DNA from: an uncultured Collinsella sp.
Lineage (GTDB): Bacteria; Actinomycetota; Coriobacteriia; Coriobacteriales; Coriobacteriaceae
Direction of reading: 5' to 3'
Assembly: GCA_958413765.1 (NCBI GenBank)
Contig: CATYVH010000014.1
Span: 1-42,639 of the forward strand
Length of the DNA: 42,639 nucleotides
The position numbers and the translations under genes were made by a program. Shown in pieces: positions 24,113 through 32,327 of this stretch; the stretch's first letter is position 1, and each line of letters begins with the position of its first letter. The notes under the pieces are model-generated. The model did not search any database, was not told the DNA's origin, and saw nothing but the letters and a program-made list of their open reading frames with translations.

Positions 24113-24799
24113 ATGACCGTCGATCCTTTGATTCAATCCCTGAAGGGCAAGCTCGTCGTGAGCGTTCAGGCGTATATGGGCGAGCCGCTTCGTACGCCCG
24201 AGACCATGGCTCAAATGTCTCGCGCTTGCGAGCTTGGCGGCGCCGCCGCCATTCGCTGTCAGGGCCTTGCCGACATTGCCGCCATTAAGGGTCGCTGTGA
24301 GGTTCCTGTTATCGGCCTGTGGAAGGATGGGCACGAGGGCGTTTACATCACGCCGACGCTGCGTCACGCTCGCGCCTGCGTTGCTGCCGGTGCCGATATC
24401 GTGGCGATCGACGCCACCGATCGTCCGCGCCCCGATGGCAAGACGGTCGAGGATACCTTCCGCCCGCTGCACGAGGAGGGTGTGCTCCTGATGGCGGATT
24501 GTGCCACCATCGAGGACATTCGCCGTGCGGTTGATATGGGCTTCGACCTTGTATCCACCACGCTTTCTCATGGTGTCGCCGCCATCGACTGCACCATGGC
24601 CGATGGCCCCGATCTGCCGCTCCTGCGTCAGGCGACCGAGGAATTTCCCGGTCTTCCCATCATCTGCGAGGGCCGCGTTCACACGCCCGAGGAGGCTCGC
24701 GCCGCGATCGATGCGGGCGCCTGGGCCGTTGTCGTCGGCACCGCCATCACGCACCCCACGAGTATTACGAGTTGGTTCAAGGCTGCGCTTGAGGCGTAA
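24113..24799 (+). CDS. nanE: N-acetylmannosamine-6-phosphate 2-epimerase
   Basis: A 228-residue TIM-barrel enzyme converting ManNAc-6-P to GlcNAc-6-P, which would then be handled by NagA/NagB (not in the window). The family start LKGKLVVSVQAYMGEPL is clear, followed by GGAAAIRCQG, VIGLWKDGHEGVYITPT (Lys71 in the position of the catalytic lysine), ADIVAIDATDRPRPDG and the phosphate-binding end (ICEGRVHTPEEARAAIDAGA, then VVVGTAITHPTSIT). ATG 24113 gives the expected N terminus. A GTG at 24074 would start inside the preceding hairpin and was rejected. The ribosome site is weak (AAAGG about 12 nt away). It is the last gene of the cluster before a strong terminator. Confidence 0.9.
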   Translation: MTVDPLIQSLKGKLVVSVQAYMGEPLRTPETMAQMSRACELGGAAAIRCQGLADIAAIKGRCEVPVIGLWKDGHEGVYITPTLRHARACVAAGADIVAIDATDRPRPDGKTVEDTFRPLHEEGVLLMADCATIEDIRRAVDMGFDLVSTTLSHGVAAIDCTMADGPDLPLLRQATEEFPGLPIICEGRVHTPEEARAAIDAGAWAVVVGTAITHPTSITSWFKAALEA

Positions 24800-24850
24800 G
24801 ACAGGTCTCGTATCCGCTCGGGGCGGTATACTCAATAAAGGCAATTGACC

Positions 24851-24887
24851 GCGCGGGATCCGGGTTGCTGGGTCCCGCGCTTGTTTT
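24851..24887 (+). terminator. Terminator closing the sialic acid cluster
   Basis: GCGCGGGATCC (24851-24861) pairs with GGGTCCCGCGC (24870-24880), with one T-G wobble, followed by TTGTTTT. It lies just upstream of rapZ and probably insulates it from the cluster. Confidence 0.8.
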
Positions 24888-24900
24888 CGGGAGGCAGCAC

Positions 24901-25821
24901 ATGCAAAAGGGAGATGCCATGGATGCGGCGGAGCGCTCGGAGCGCATCCCCGATATCGTCATCATCACCGGAATGTCCGGATCGGGCCGCACGCAGGCCA
25001 TGCACGTGTTCGAGGACATGGGCTATTTTTGCATCGATAACCTGCCTCCGCGTCTGATCGCCCAGCTTGCCGAGCTCGTCGGCATTAATACGGGCGTGGG
25101 CAGGCATCTCGCCGTCACCTGCGATTTGCGTAGCCAGGGCTTGTTCGATGAGCTGCTCGATGCGGTCGCCGCGCTCGAAGAGCGTGAGATGAGCTGCGAC
25201 ATCGTGTTCCTGGAGGCTTCTGACGAGGTACTGATTCGTCGCTACAGCGAAAATCGCCGCCGTCATCCCATTGCCAAGCCGGGGGAGACTACGGCCGATG
25301 CGATTCAGCGCGAGCGCCTGCAGCTGCAGGGTGTGCGCGATCGAGCCGATATGATTATCGACACGAGCCGCCTACGCACCTCTGCGCTGCGCAACAAATT
25401 GCGCATGGCGTTCTCCGAGTTGTCCGACCAGCAGCTCATGGACGTTCACGTGTTCTCGTTTGGCTTTAAGCACGGTATGCCCGTCGAGGCGGACATTATG
25501 ATTGACGTTCGCTTCCTGCCCAATCCGTTCTACGATCCCGAGATGCGCACCATGACCGGTCTCGATAAGAAAGTCTCCGACTTTGTTCTGGACCATCCCA
25601 AGACGCAGGAGTTCTGGAAGGCCTGGACGCAGCTGCTCGATACGGTCATGCCCGGTTATATCGCAGAGGGCAAGCCGCAGCTTTCTATTGCCATCGGTTG
25701 CACGGGCGGTCAGCACCGCAGCGTTGCCATCGCCGAGGCCACGGCGCGTTATTTGGAAGGCGCCCAGTATCACGTGAGCATTTCCCATCGCGACTTGTCG
25801 CGCGCCAACACGAAAGCATAG
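24901..25821 (+). CDS. rapZ: RapZ/YvcJ-family P-loop nucleotide-binding protein (RNase adaptor homologue)
   Basis: A 306-residue protein homologous to E. coli RapZ and B. subtilis YvcJ. Walker A is GMSGSGRTQ at about 24-32, with Arg where most families have Lys; this GR form is common in actinobacterial RapZ. GYFCIDNLPP, FLEASDEVLIRRYSENRRRHP and the C-terminal FGFKHGMPVEADIMIDVRFLPNPF and IGCTGGQHRSV are family hallmarks. In E. coli it binds GlmZ RNA and senses GlcN-6-P; no such RNA partner is known to me in this lineage. Two starts are plausible: ATG 24901 (GGGAGG upstream, used here) and ATG 24919 (AAAGGGAG upstream). whiA follows 6 nt later. Confidence 0.92.
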   Translation: MQKGDAMDAAERSERIPDIVIITGMSGSGRTQAMHVFEDMGYFCIDNLPPRLIAQLAELVGINTGVGRHLAVTCDLRSQGLFDELLDAVAALEEREMSCDIVFLEASDEVLIRRYSENRRRHPIAKPGETTADAIQRERLQLQGVRDRADMIIDTSRLRTSALRNKLRMAFSELSDQQLMDVHVFSFGFKHGMPVEADIMIDVRFLPNPFYDPEMRTMTGLDKKVSDFVLDHPKTQEFWKAWTQLLDTVMPGYIAEGKPQLSIAIGCTGGQHRSVAIAEATARYLEGAQYHVSISHRDLSRANTKA

Positions 25822-25827
25822 GCCTGC

Positions 25828-26757
25828 ATGTCGTTTACCGCCGAGGTGCGTGACGAGCTTGCGCGCTGCGAACCCGAATGTGAATACTGCGATTTGTCGA
25901 CGCTTGCCGCCCTGACGCGTGTGAGCGGTACGCTTTCGTTGGCCGGCTCCGGGCGGTATCGTTTGACGGTCGCGACCGAGACGGGAGCCGTCGCGCGCAC
26001 GATGATCACGCTGACGCATCGCATTCTTAAGCTCAAAACGGAATTCACCGTTCGTAAATCGGTCTTGCATAAGGTCCGTAACTATCTCATTACCCTGCCC
26101 GATCAACCCGACCTGGACAAGGCTCTGGTGCTGCTGGGCATTCTAGACCGCAGGGGAGGGCTCGTTGCTGGTGTTCCCCGACACATCGTTGCCCGTCCCT
26201 GCTGCAGGCTTGCCTACATCCGCGGCGCGCTCATCGCGGGCGGCTTCGTGGCCGATCCACGCGGCGATTTTCATTTGGAGATCGCGGTGCAGGGCGAGCA
26301 ATATGCTAAGGGGCTTTGCGACCTGTTGGGGCAGATTGGGGTCCATGCTCGTGTTAATGCACGGCGGGGGTCATATGCCGTGTACATTAAGAGCGCCGAG
26401 GAAATCGAGCATCTATTAAAGCTGATTGGTGCCAAGCGCAGCGTTGCCGAGATTGAGGAGGCGCGCGCGGTCAAGTTGGTTAAGAACGATGTGAACCGTC
26501 GCGTGAACGCCGAGCTCGCCAACCAGACCAGAAGCGCCGGTGCTGCCCAACATCAGCTTGCGCTTATCGATGAGCTCGAGCAGCGCGGCCTTCGCGATGC
26601 GCTTCCGGATGCCTTGGCGGTCTTTTGCGACCTGCGCGAGCGCTATCCCGATCTGTCGCTGCGTGATTTAGGGGAGATGGCTGACCCTCCCTTGTCGAAG
26701 TCGGCCCTCTACCATCGAGTTTTGAGGCTTGAAAAGCTCATTGAAGCAAACCGGTAG
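25828..26757 (+). CDS. whiA: DNA-binding regulator WhiA
   Basis: A 309-residue WhiA, a protein with a LAGLIDADG-homing-endonuclease-like N-terminal fold and a C-terminal helix-turn-helix. It opens MSFTAEVRDELARCEP as in the family, and contains YIRGALIAGGFVADPRGDFH, YIKSAEEIEHLLKLIGA, and the HTH region LRDLGEMADPPLSKSALYHR, continuing VLRLEKL. In Streptomyces it controls sporulation and division genes; its role in non-sporulating gut actinobacteria is not settled. It starts 6 nt after rapZ. The yvcK/cofD-like gene that usually sits between rapZ and whiA is missing here. An AT-rich spacer follows before gap. Confidence 0.94.
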   Translation: MSFTAEVRDELARCEPECEYCDLSTLAALTRVSGTLSLAGSGRYRLTVATETGAVARTMITLTHRILKLKTEFTVRKSVLHKVRNYLITLPDQPDLDKALVLLGILDRRGGLVAGVPRHIVARPCCRLAYIRGALIAGGFVADPRGDFHLEIAVQGEQYAKGLCDLLGQIGVHARVNARRGSYAVYIKSAEEIEHLLKLIGAKRSVAEIEEARAVKLVKNDVNRRVNAELANQTRSAGAAQHQLALIDELEQRGLRDALPDALAVFCDLRERYPDLSLRDLGEMADPPLSKSALYHRVLRLEKLIEANR

Positions 26758-26802
26758 TTTAAAGTATCGACTTATATACGGATTTAGCTGCTATTTTATT
26801 CT

Positions 26803-26816
26803 TTAAAACGTTTTAA
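26803..26816. promoter_or_regulatory. Perfect 14-bp palindrome upstream of gap
   Basis: TTAAAACGTTTTAA is fully symmetrical with a central CG, resembling LacI/GalR-type operators. The core TAAAACGTTT also occurs at 14096-14105 before the sialic acid cluster. It lies about 57 bp upstream of a candidate gap -10, a position suited to activation as much as to repression. Confidence 0.4.
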
Positions 26817-26849
26817 CGTAAATTTGATTTTCAATTTCGACTATTCTCG

Positions 26850-26878
26850 TGAAATTCAAGTCAAAAAAAAGGTATATT
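26850..26878 (+). promoter_or_regulatory. Candidate gap promoter
   Basis: TATATT (26873-26878) is a good -10. The hexamer 17 bp upstream (TGAAAT, 26850-26855) is a weak -35. The surrounding 26758-26890 is unusually AT-rich for this genome, as expected for a strong promoter with A/T-rich upstream contacts. The leader to the gap ATG would be about 65 nt. Confidence 0.45.
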
Positions 26879-26950
26879 AGGCGAGTGGTTAGTTTGTGGG
26901 CCTCAACGGCGGGCGCTGTAGCTTGCGGGGGCCTTACGAAAGGAGACACA

Positions 26951-27976
26951 ATGGCAGTAAAGGTTGCTATTAACGGCTTCGGTCGCATCGGTCGTCTGGC
27001 TTTCCGTCAGATGTTCGGTCATGAGGGCTCCGAGATCGTCGCTATCAACGACCTCACCTCTCCCGATATGCTCGCTTACCTGCTGAAGTACGACTCCACG
27101 CAGGGCAACTACGCTCGCGATCACGAGGTCGTTGCTGGCGAGGATTCCATCACCGTTGACGGCAAGGAGATCAAGATCTACAAGGAGGCCGACGCCAACA
27201 ACCTGCCTTGGGGCGACCTCGACGTCGACGTCGTTCTCGAGTGCACCGGCTTCTACACCAGCAAGGCTAAGGCTCAGGCCCACATCAACGCTGGCGCCAA
27301 GAAGGTCGTCATCTCCGCTCCGGCCGGCAGCGATCTGCCCACCATCGTGTACAACGTCAACCACGAGACGCTGACCGCTGAGGACAACATCATCTCCGCT
27401 GCTTCCTGCACCACCAACTGCCTCGCCCCGATGGCCAAGGGTCTGAACGACTTCGCTCCCATCGTGTCCGGCATCATGACCACCATTCACGCCTGGACCG
27501 GCGACCAGATGCCGCTCGACGGCCCGCAGCGCAAGGGCAACAAGCGTCGTAGCCGCGCCTGCGCCGTCAACATCGTCCCCAACACCACCGGTGCTGCCAA
27601 GGCTATCGGCCTGGTTCTCCCCGAGCTCAACGGTAAGCTCATCGGTGCCGCCCAGCGCGTCCCGACGCCGACCGGCTCCATCACCAACCTCTACGCTGTC
27701 GTTGACAAGAAGGTCACCGTCGACGAGGTCAACGCCGCTATGAAGGCCTACGCTTCCACCATCTCCGAGACCTTCGGTTACAACGAGGACGACATCGTCT
27801 CCACCGACATCATCGGCGAGACCCACGGCTCCATCTTCGACGCCACTCAGACCATGTGCTCTGACCTCGGCAACGGCCAGACCCTCGTTCAGGTCACCTC
27901 TTGGTACGACAACGAGAACTCCTACACCTCTCAGATGGTCCGCACCATCAAGTACTTTGAGAAGTTCGTTGCTTAA
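26951..27976 (+). CDS. gap: Glyceraldehyde-3-phosphate dehydrogenase
   Basis: A 341-residue phosphorylating GAPDH, converting glyceraldehyde-3-P, Pi and NAD to 1,3-bisphosphoglycerate. The NAD site INGFGRIGRLAFRQ is at the N terminus with an Asp after the second strand (AINDLTSPDM), which favours NAD over NADP. The catalytic Cys153 is in SAASCTTNCLAP, and NTTGAAKAIGLVLPELNGK and SWYDNENSY near the end are typical. ATG 26951 has AAAGGAG 5 nt upstream; an extended frame from 26849 begins inside the promoter and was rejected. Codon use is extremely biased (GCC/GCT, AAG, AAC), as in highly expressed genes. A strong terminator separates it from pgk, so gap can be expressed alone at higher level. 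Confidence 0.98.
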   Translation: MAVKVAINGFGRIGRLAFRQMFGHEGSEIVAINDLTSPDMLAYLLKYDSTQGNYARDHEVVAGEDSITVDGKEIKIYKEADANNLPWGDLDVDVVLECTGFYTSKAKAQAHINAGAKKVVISAPAGSDLPTIVYNVNHETLTAEDNIISAASCTTNCLAPMAKGLNDFAPIVSGIMTTIHAWTGDQMPLDGPQRKGNKRRSRACAVNIVPNTTGAAKAIGLVLPELNGKLIGAAQRVPTPTGSITNLYAVVDKKVTVDEVNAAMKAYASTISETFGYNEDDIVSTDIIGETHGSIFDATQTMCSDLGNGQTLVQVTSWYDNENSYTSQMVRTIKYFEKFVA

Positions 27977-28013
27977 TTTAGCTTTTAGCGAATAGCTCGT
28001 TGAGCGTCTAAAG

Positions 28014-28060
28014 AAGGGCGCGGCCTCATAGGGCTTACACCCTAGGGTCGCGCCCTTTTT
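28014..28060 (+). terminator. Terminator between gap and pgk
   Basis: GGGCGCG (28016-28022) pairs with CGCGCCC (28049-28055), with an inner TAGGG/CCCTA stem, followed by five T. It is a canonical intrinsic terminator; pgk-tpiA-gpmI probably depend on read-through or on a promoter in the ~55 bp that remain. Confidence 0.85.
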
Positions 28061-28116
28061 ATAGGAAATCGTCTGCCGTAATGGGAGGCAGACACGTACG
28101 AAAGGTAGAAGCAAAC

Positions 28117-29307
28117 ATGGCCTTTACCAAGAAGACCGTCCGCGACATCGATGTCGACGGCAAGCGCGTTCTCGTCCGCGTTGACTTCAACGTGCCTATC
28201 AAGGATGGCGTCGTTGGCGACACCACCCGCATCAAGGCTGCCCTGCCCACCATCAACTACCTCGTTGAGCACAACGCTCGCGTCATCCTCATGAGCCACC
28301 TCGGCCGTCCCGATGGCACCGGCTTCCAGCCCGAGCTCTCCCTTGAGCCTGTCGCCAAGAAGCTCGCTGAGCTCTCTGGTCTCGATGTTGCCTTTGTCGC
28401 CGACACCTACGGCGAGAAGGCTGCTGAGGCTGTTGCCGCCGTCGAGCCGGGCAAGGTCCTCGTTCTCGAGAACGTCCGTTTTGACAAGCGTGAGAAGAAG
28501 AACGATCCCGAGATCGCCAAGAAGCTCGCTTCCTATGGTGACGTCTTCGTTCTCGATGCCTTCGGCACCGCTCACCGCGCCCAGGGTTCCGTCGTGGGCC
28601 CCGCCGCTTACCTGCCTGCCGTCGCCGGCTTCCTGCTCGAGAAGGAGGTCGACACGCTGACCGGCATCTTCGCCGAGCCCGAGCGCCCCTTCGTCGCTAT
28701 CGTCGGCGGTTCCAAGGTTTCCTCCAAGATCGGCGTTCTCGATCACCTCATCGACTCCGCTGATACCCTGATCATCGGTGGCGGCATGGCCTACACCTTC
28801 TTCCTGGCTCAGGGCCTGACCGTCGGTCAGTCCCTCAAGGAAGAGGACTGGGTCGAGCGCGCCGGCGAGATGCTCAAGAAGGCCGAGGAGAAGGGCGTCA
28901 AGATTCTGCTCCCCATCGACAACCGCGTTGCCGATCACTTTGGCGAGGACGCTGTCCCCGAGGTTGTCGCTTCCGACGCTATCCCCGACGATCGTGAGGG
29001 CATGGACATCGGCCCCAAGACCGAGGAGCTCTACGCCGAGGCTGTCAAGGGCGCCAAGACCGTGTTCTGGAACGGCCCCATGGGCGTCTTCGAGTTCGAC
29101 AACTTCGCTCACGGCACCCAGGCTATCGCCGAGGCCGTCGCCGAGGCCGACTGCACCTCGATCATCGGCGGTGGTGACTCTGTCGCGGCTGTCAACAAGT
29201 TCAACCTGGCCGACAAGATGAGCTGGATCTCCACCGGTGGTGGCGCTTCCATGGAGCTCGTCGAGGGTAAGGCCCTGCCCGGAGTGGAGGCGCTTCTCGA
29301 TGCCTAA
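28117..29307 (+). CDS. pgk: Phosphoglycerate kinase
   Basis: A 396-residue PGK, making ATP from 1,3-bisphosphoglycerate. The N-terminal KRVLVRVDFNVPIKDG contains substrate-binding Arg and Asn, LMSHLGRPDG is the second substrate loop, VAIVGGSKVSSKIGVL is the hinge region, and the nucleotide-binding end shows WNGPMGVFEFDNFAHGT and IIGGGDSVAAVNKF. ATG 28117 gives the standard start (MAFTKKTVRDIDV), with AAAGG about 11 nt upstream. The final codons overlap the tpiA start by 8 nt. C-ending codon bias as in gap. Confidence 0.98.
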   Translation: MAFTKKTVRDIDVDGKRVLVRVDFNVPIKDGVVGDTTRIKAALPTINYLVEHNARVILMSHLGRPDGTGFQPELSLEPVAKKLAELSGLDVAFVADTYGEKAAEAVAAVEPGKVLVLENVRFDKREKKNDPEIAKKLASYGDVFVLDAFGTAHRAQGSVVGPAAYLPAVAGFLLEKEVDTLTGIFAEPERPFVAIVGGSKVSSKIGVLDHLIDSADTLIIGGGMAYTFFLAQGLTVGQSLKEEDWVERAGEMLKKAEEKGVKILLPIDNRVADHFGEDAVPEVVASDAIPDDREGMDIGPKTEELYAEAVKGAKTVFWNGPMGVFEFDNFAHGTQAIAEAVAEADCTSIIGGGDSVAAVNKFNLADKMSWISTGGGASMELVEGKALPGVEALLDA

Positions 29308-30067
29308 TCGCACCCTTCTTATCGCTGGTAACTGGAAGATGAACAACGACGTCGCCGAGGCCGCCAAGCTCGCCGACGAGCTGGCTCAGGCTCTGCCCGA
29401 GGTTCCGGCTGGCGTCGAGGTGCTCGTCTGCCCTCCGACCATTGACATCACCACGGTTCATGACCGCATTCAGGCTGCCCCCATCGCCCTCGGTGCACAG
29501 AACGTGTACTGGGAGGCCAAGGGTGCCTTCACCGGTGAGTCCTCTTGCGACATGCTCAAGTCCGCTGGCTGCACCTACTGCATCATCGGTCACTCCGAGC
29601 GTCGCGACTACTTCCACGAGACCGACGAGGATCAGAACAAGAAGGCCAAGGCTCTCGTTGCCGCCGGTCTTGTTCCCGTCTTCTGCTGCGGCGAGTCCCT
29701 CGAGGTCCGCGAGGCTGGCACCTATGTCGAGCACGTCGTGAACCAGGTCAAGGCTGGCCTTGCTGGTCTTGAGATCACCTGCCCCAAGCAGGTCGTCGTC
29801 GCCTACGAGCCCATCTGGGCCATCGGCACCGGCAAGACCGCTACCGCTGAGGACGCTCAGGAGGTCTGCGGCGCTATCCGTGAGACCCTCAAGGAGATGT
29901 TTGGCGAGGAGCTCGCTAACGGCATCCGCGTTCTCTATGGTGGCTCTGCCAAGCCCGGCAACATCGCCGAGCTCGTCGCCAAGCCCGACGTTGACGGCGC
30001 CCTCGTGGGCGGCGCTTCGCTCAAGGCTGCCGACTTCGCCTCTATGGTCGTCAAGGCAGGCGAGTAG
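29300..30067 (+). CDS. tpiA: Triosephosphate isomerase
   Basis: A 255-residue TIM, interconverting dihydroxyacetone phosphate and glyceraldehyde-3-phosphate. Catalytic residues are all visible: Lys13 (GNWKMN), His98 (IIGHSERR) and Glu170 (AYEPIWAIGTGK). The flexible phosphate loop follows, and LYGGSAKPGN and GALVGGASL complete the site. The ATG at 29300 overlaps the pgk stop by 8 nt, with GGAGG upstream, showing translational coupling. gpmI starts 6 nt after its stop. Confidence 0.98.
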   Translation: MPNRTLLIAGNWKMNNDVAEAAKLADELAQALPEVPAGVEVLVCPPTIDITTVHDRIQAAPIALGAQNVYWEAKGAFTGESSCDMLKSAGCTYCIIGHSERRDYFHETDEDQNKKAKALVAAGLVPVFCCGESLEVREAGTYVEHVVNQVKAGLAGLEITCPKQVVVAYEPIWAIGTGKTATAEDAQEVCGAIRETLKEMFGEELANGIRVLYGGSAKPGNIAELVAKPDVDGALVGGASLKAADFASMVVKAGE

Positions 30068-30072
30068 GACAT

Positions 30073-31626
30073 ATGGCACAGCGTCATCTTCCTGCACTCC
30101 TGATCATCATGGACGGCTGTGGCCTGGCTCCGGCCGATGGCGAGAACGCCGTCGCCGCTGCCAAGACGCCCTTCCTTGATAGCCTGTACGCTCAGTATCC
30201 CCACACCACGCTCGGTGCTTCGGGCGAGGACGTGGGCCTTCCCGACGGCCAGATGGGCAACTCCGAGGTGGGTCACCTCAACATCGGTGCCGGCCGCATC
30301 GTGTTCCAGGAGCTTTCGCGCATCAACAACGCCATCAAGGACGGCTCCATCGCCAAGAACGAGGTCTTCGTCAAGGCTATGGACGACGTCAAGGCCGAAG
30401 GCAAGACCCTGCACCTCATGGGCCTTATGAGCCCTGGCGGTGTTCATTCTCACATGAACCACGTCGAGGCTCTGGTCAAGATGGCTGCCCAGCATGGCGT
30501 CAAGACCGTTCGCGTCCACGCCTTCATGGATGGCCGCGACGTCGACCCGCAGTCCGGTGCCGGCTACATGAGCGAGTTCTGCGCTTTCCTGGCTAAGATC
30601 TCCGAGGAGACCGGTTGCGACGCTCGCGTTGCCACCGTTTCGGGCCGCTATTGGGCCATGGACCGCGACAACCGCTGGGAGCGCATCCAGCGTGCCTACG
30701 ACGTCATGGTCAACGCGTCCGATGCCGATACCGACCCCGTTGCCGGTATCAAGGCCTACTACGAGAAGGATCCGCGCGGCGACGAGTTCGTCGAGCCCTT
30801 CGCTGCCCACAACGAGGGCATTCACGAGGGCGACGCGGCCATCTTCTTCAACTTCCGTCCCGACCGCGCTCGTCAGATGACCCGCGTGTTCACGGACAAG
30901 GAGTTCGACGGCTTTGAGCGCGAGCAGATTAAGCTTTCGCACTTTGTTACGATGACCGAGTACGATCCGACGTTTGACGTCGAGGTCGCCTTCCCCAAGA
31001 CGTTCCCCGAGAACGTTCTGGCCGACGTTATCGCCGCCAATGGCCTGAAGCAGCTGCACACCGCCGAGACCGAGAAGTACGCCCATGTGACGTTCTTCCT
31101 CAACGGCGGCATCGAGGAGCCCAAGGAGGGCGAGGAGCGCGTGCTCGTCGCTTCCCCCAAGGTTGCTACCTACGATCTGCAGCCCGAGATGAGCGCTCCC
31201 GAGGTTACCGAGAAGCTTGTCGCCGCTATCAACGAGGATCGCGCTGATTTCTACATCGTGAACTTCGCAAATTGCGACATGGTTGGTCACACCGGTGTCT
31301 TCGACGCTGCCGTTAAGGCCGTCGAGGCTGTTGACGATGCCCTGTCCAAGGTTGTCCCGGCGATTCTCGCTAAGGGCGGCTTTGCGCTGATTACCGCCGA
31401 TCACGGCAACGCCGATCACATGTTTGACGTTGCTTCCGACGGTTCCAAGCATCCGTTTACGGCTCACACCACCAACCGCGTGCCGTTCATCATCGTTGAT
31501 GAGAAGGCGCAGCTCACCGGTATTGAGGACGGCCGTCTTTCCGATATCGCTCCGACCATGCTCACCATGGCTGGCATTGAGCCTTCCGCCGAGATGACGG
31601 GTCGCGTACTCGCCACCGAGGCCTAA
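30073..31626 (+). CDS. gpmI: 2,3-bisphosphoglycerate-independent phosphoglycerate mutase
   Basis: A 517-residue cofactor-independent mutase (alkaline phosphatase superfamily, Mn-dependent), converting 3-phosphoglycerate to 2-phosphoglycerate. The first metal Asp is in LLIIMDGCG, the phosphoserine nucleophile Ser64 is in MGNSEVGHLNIGAGR, HAFMDGRDVDP and FNFRPDRARQMTR bind substrate, and the second metal cluster is in ITADHGNADHM. It starts 6 nt after tpiA with TAGGA upstream and is followed by a strong terminator, ending the pgk-tpiA-gpmI unit. Actinobacterial gap-pgk-tpi blocks often lack this gene, so its placement here completes the path from triose to 2-phosphoglycerate. Confidence 0.97.
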   Translation: MAQRHLPALLIIMDGCGLAPADGENAVAAAKTPFLDSLYAQYPHTTLGASGEDVGLPDGQMGNSEVGHLNIGAGRIVFQELSRINNAIKDGSIAKNEVFVKAMDDVKAEGKTLHLMGLMSPGGVHSHMNHVEALVKMAAQHGVKTVRVHAFMDGRDVDPQSGAGYMSEFCAFLAKISEETGCDARVATVSGRYWAMDRDNRWERIQRAYDVMVNASDADTDPVAGIKAYYEKDPRGDEFVEPFAAHNEGIHEGDAAIFFNFRPDRARQMTRVFTDKEFDGFEREQIKLSHFVTMTEYDPTFDVEVAFPKTFPENVLADVIAANGLKQLHTAETEKYAHVTFFLNGGIEEPKEGEERVLVASPKVATYDLQPEMSAPEVTEKLVAAINEDRADFYIVNFANCDMVGHTGVFDAAVKAVEAVDDALSKVVPAILAKGGFALITADHGNADHMFDVASDGSKHPFTAHTTNRVPFIIVDEKAQLTGIEDGRLSDIAPTMLTMAGIEPSAEMTGRVLATEA

Positions 31627-31651
31627 TAGAAAACAACAAACGTTTTCTAGC

Positions 31652-31686
31652 AAGGGGGTTGTCCACATTCGGACAACCCCCTTTTG
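31652..31686 (+). terminator. Terminator after gpmI
   Basis: AAGGGGGTTGTCC (31652-31664) pairs with GGACAACCCCCTT (31671-31683) over 13 bp with a 6-nt loop and a short T-run. A clear intrinsic terminator. Confidence 0.9.
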
Positions 31687-31722
31687 CGCTATTTCTGCCT
31701 GTCCTCAAATGGCAGGCGGGGG

Positions 31723-31750
31723 AGTACTGGGGGTTGTGGTACAGTACTGG
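31723..31750 (+). promoter_or_regulatory. Repeated AGTACTGG boxes upstream of secG
   Basis: AGTACTGG occurs at 31723-31730 and again at 31743-31750, 20 bp apart and so on the same helix face; each contains the palindrome AGTACT. They lie 30-60 bp before the secG start and could be an operator pair. No standard -10/-35 is clear beside them. Confidence 0.35.
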
Positions 31751-31781
31751 AGTTTGAATTGTTCTATTAAGGAGCTTATCT

Positions 31782-32036
31782 ATGGGTCCGTTCCAGATTC
31801 TTCTGTTTGTTGTTTGGGCTGTCTCCGCCGTGGCGCTGACGATTCTCGTCCTGATGCACTCCGGTAAGGGTACCGGCGTTTCGGATATGATCGCCAGTTC
31901 TCTGTATAACTCCACCTCTGCCACGGGCGTTATGGAGCAGAACCTTGACCGCCTGACCGTTATCATGGCTGTCGTGTTTGCCGTGTGCGTTGTGCTGTGC
32001 ATGTTCTTCTTCCCGCAGGGCATCGTGGGCTACTAA
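31782..32036 (+). CDS. secG: Preprotein translocase subunit SecG
   Basis: An 84-residue membrane protein with two hydrophobic helices (about 4-25 and 60-78) separated by the conserved loop LMHSGKGTGVSDMIASSLYN, typical of SecG, a small non-essential subunit of the SecYEG channel. ATG 31782 has AAGGAG 7 nt upstream. Its position after tpiA (here after gpmI) matches the actinobacterial gap-pgk-tpiA-secG order. A terminator follows. Confidence 0.95.
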   Translation: MGPFQILLFVVWAVSAVALTILVLMHSGKGTGVSDMIASSLYNSTSATGVMEQNLDRLTVIMAVVFAVCVVLCMFFFPQGIVGY

Positions 32037-32059
32037 GCACGAGCCGTACATATGCTTGT

Positions 32060-32089
32060 AAAGGGTTCCGTAAGTGCGGGACCCTTTTT
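32060..32089 (+). terminator. Terminator after secG
   Basis: AAGGGTTCCG (32061-32070) and CGGGACCCTT (32077-32086) form a 10-bp stem with one wobble and a 6-nt loop, ending in a T-run. Confidence 0.85.
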
Positions 32090-32214
32090 GTTTACAGACT
32101 TGTAACAGGGTCAAAATATCCCCACATACTTCGCCCAACTAAAGAAATTCTCGACCGTTAACCGGAATCAGCGCCAAATTGTGCATAAAATGCGCTACTG
32201 TATTGCGAAACGTT

Positions 32215-32249
32215 GGTCCGCACTGCATAACCAGCCATAACGGCGGACC
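32215..32249 (+). promoter_or_regulatory. Inverted repeat in the oppA upstream region
   Basis: GGTCCGC (32215-32221) and GCGGACC (32243-32249) could form a 7-bp stem with a 21-nt loop in the leader, about 80 nt before the oppA start. The rest of 32090-32327 shows an AT-rich stretch around 32180-32190 that may include the promoter, but no confident -35/-10 pair. Confidence 0.4.
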
Positions 32250-32327
32250 GCGTTTGAATGGTTCGAACGGGCTGTCTCGACGTTGCCCGGCCGAATTCAC
32301 TTTGTCCTATCTCATAAGGAGGATGGC

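Noticed and set aside
29935..31668. Minus-strand frame (577 codons) opposite gpmI
   Set aside because: gpmI has all catalytic residues in the forward frame; the reverse frame has no ribosome site or family likeness.
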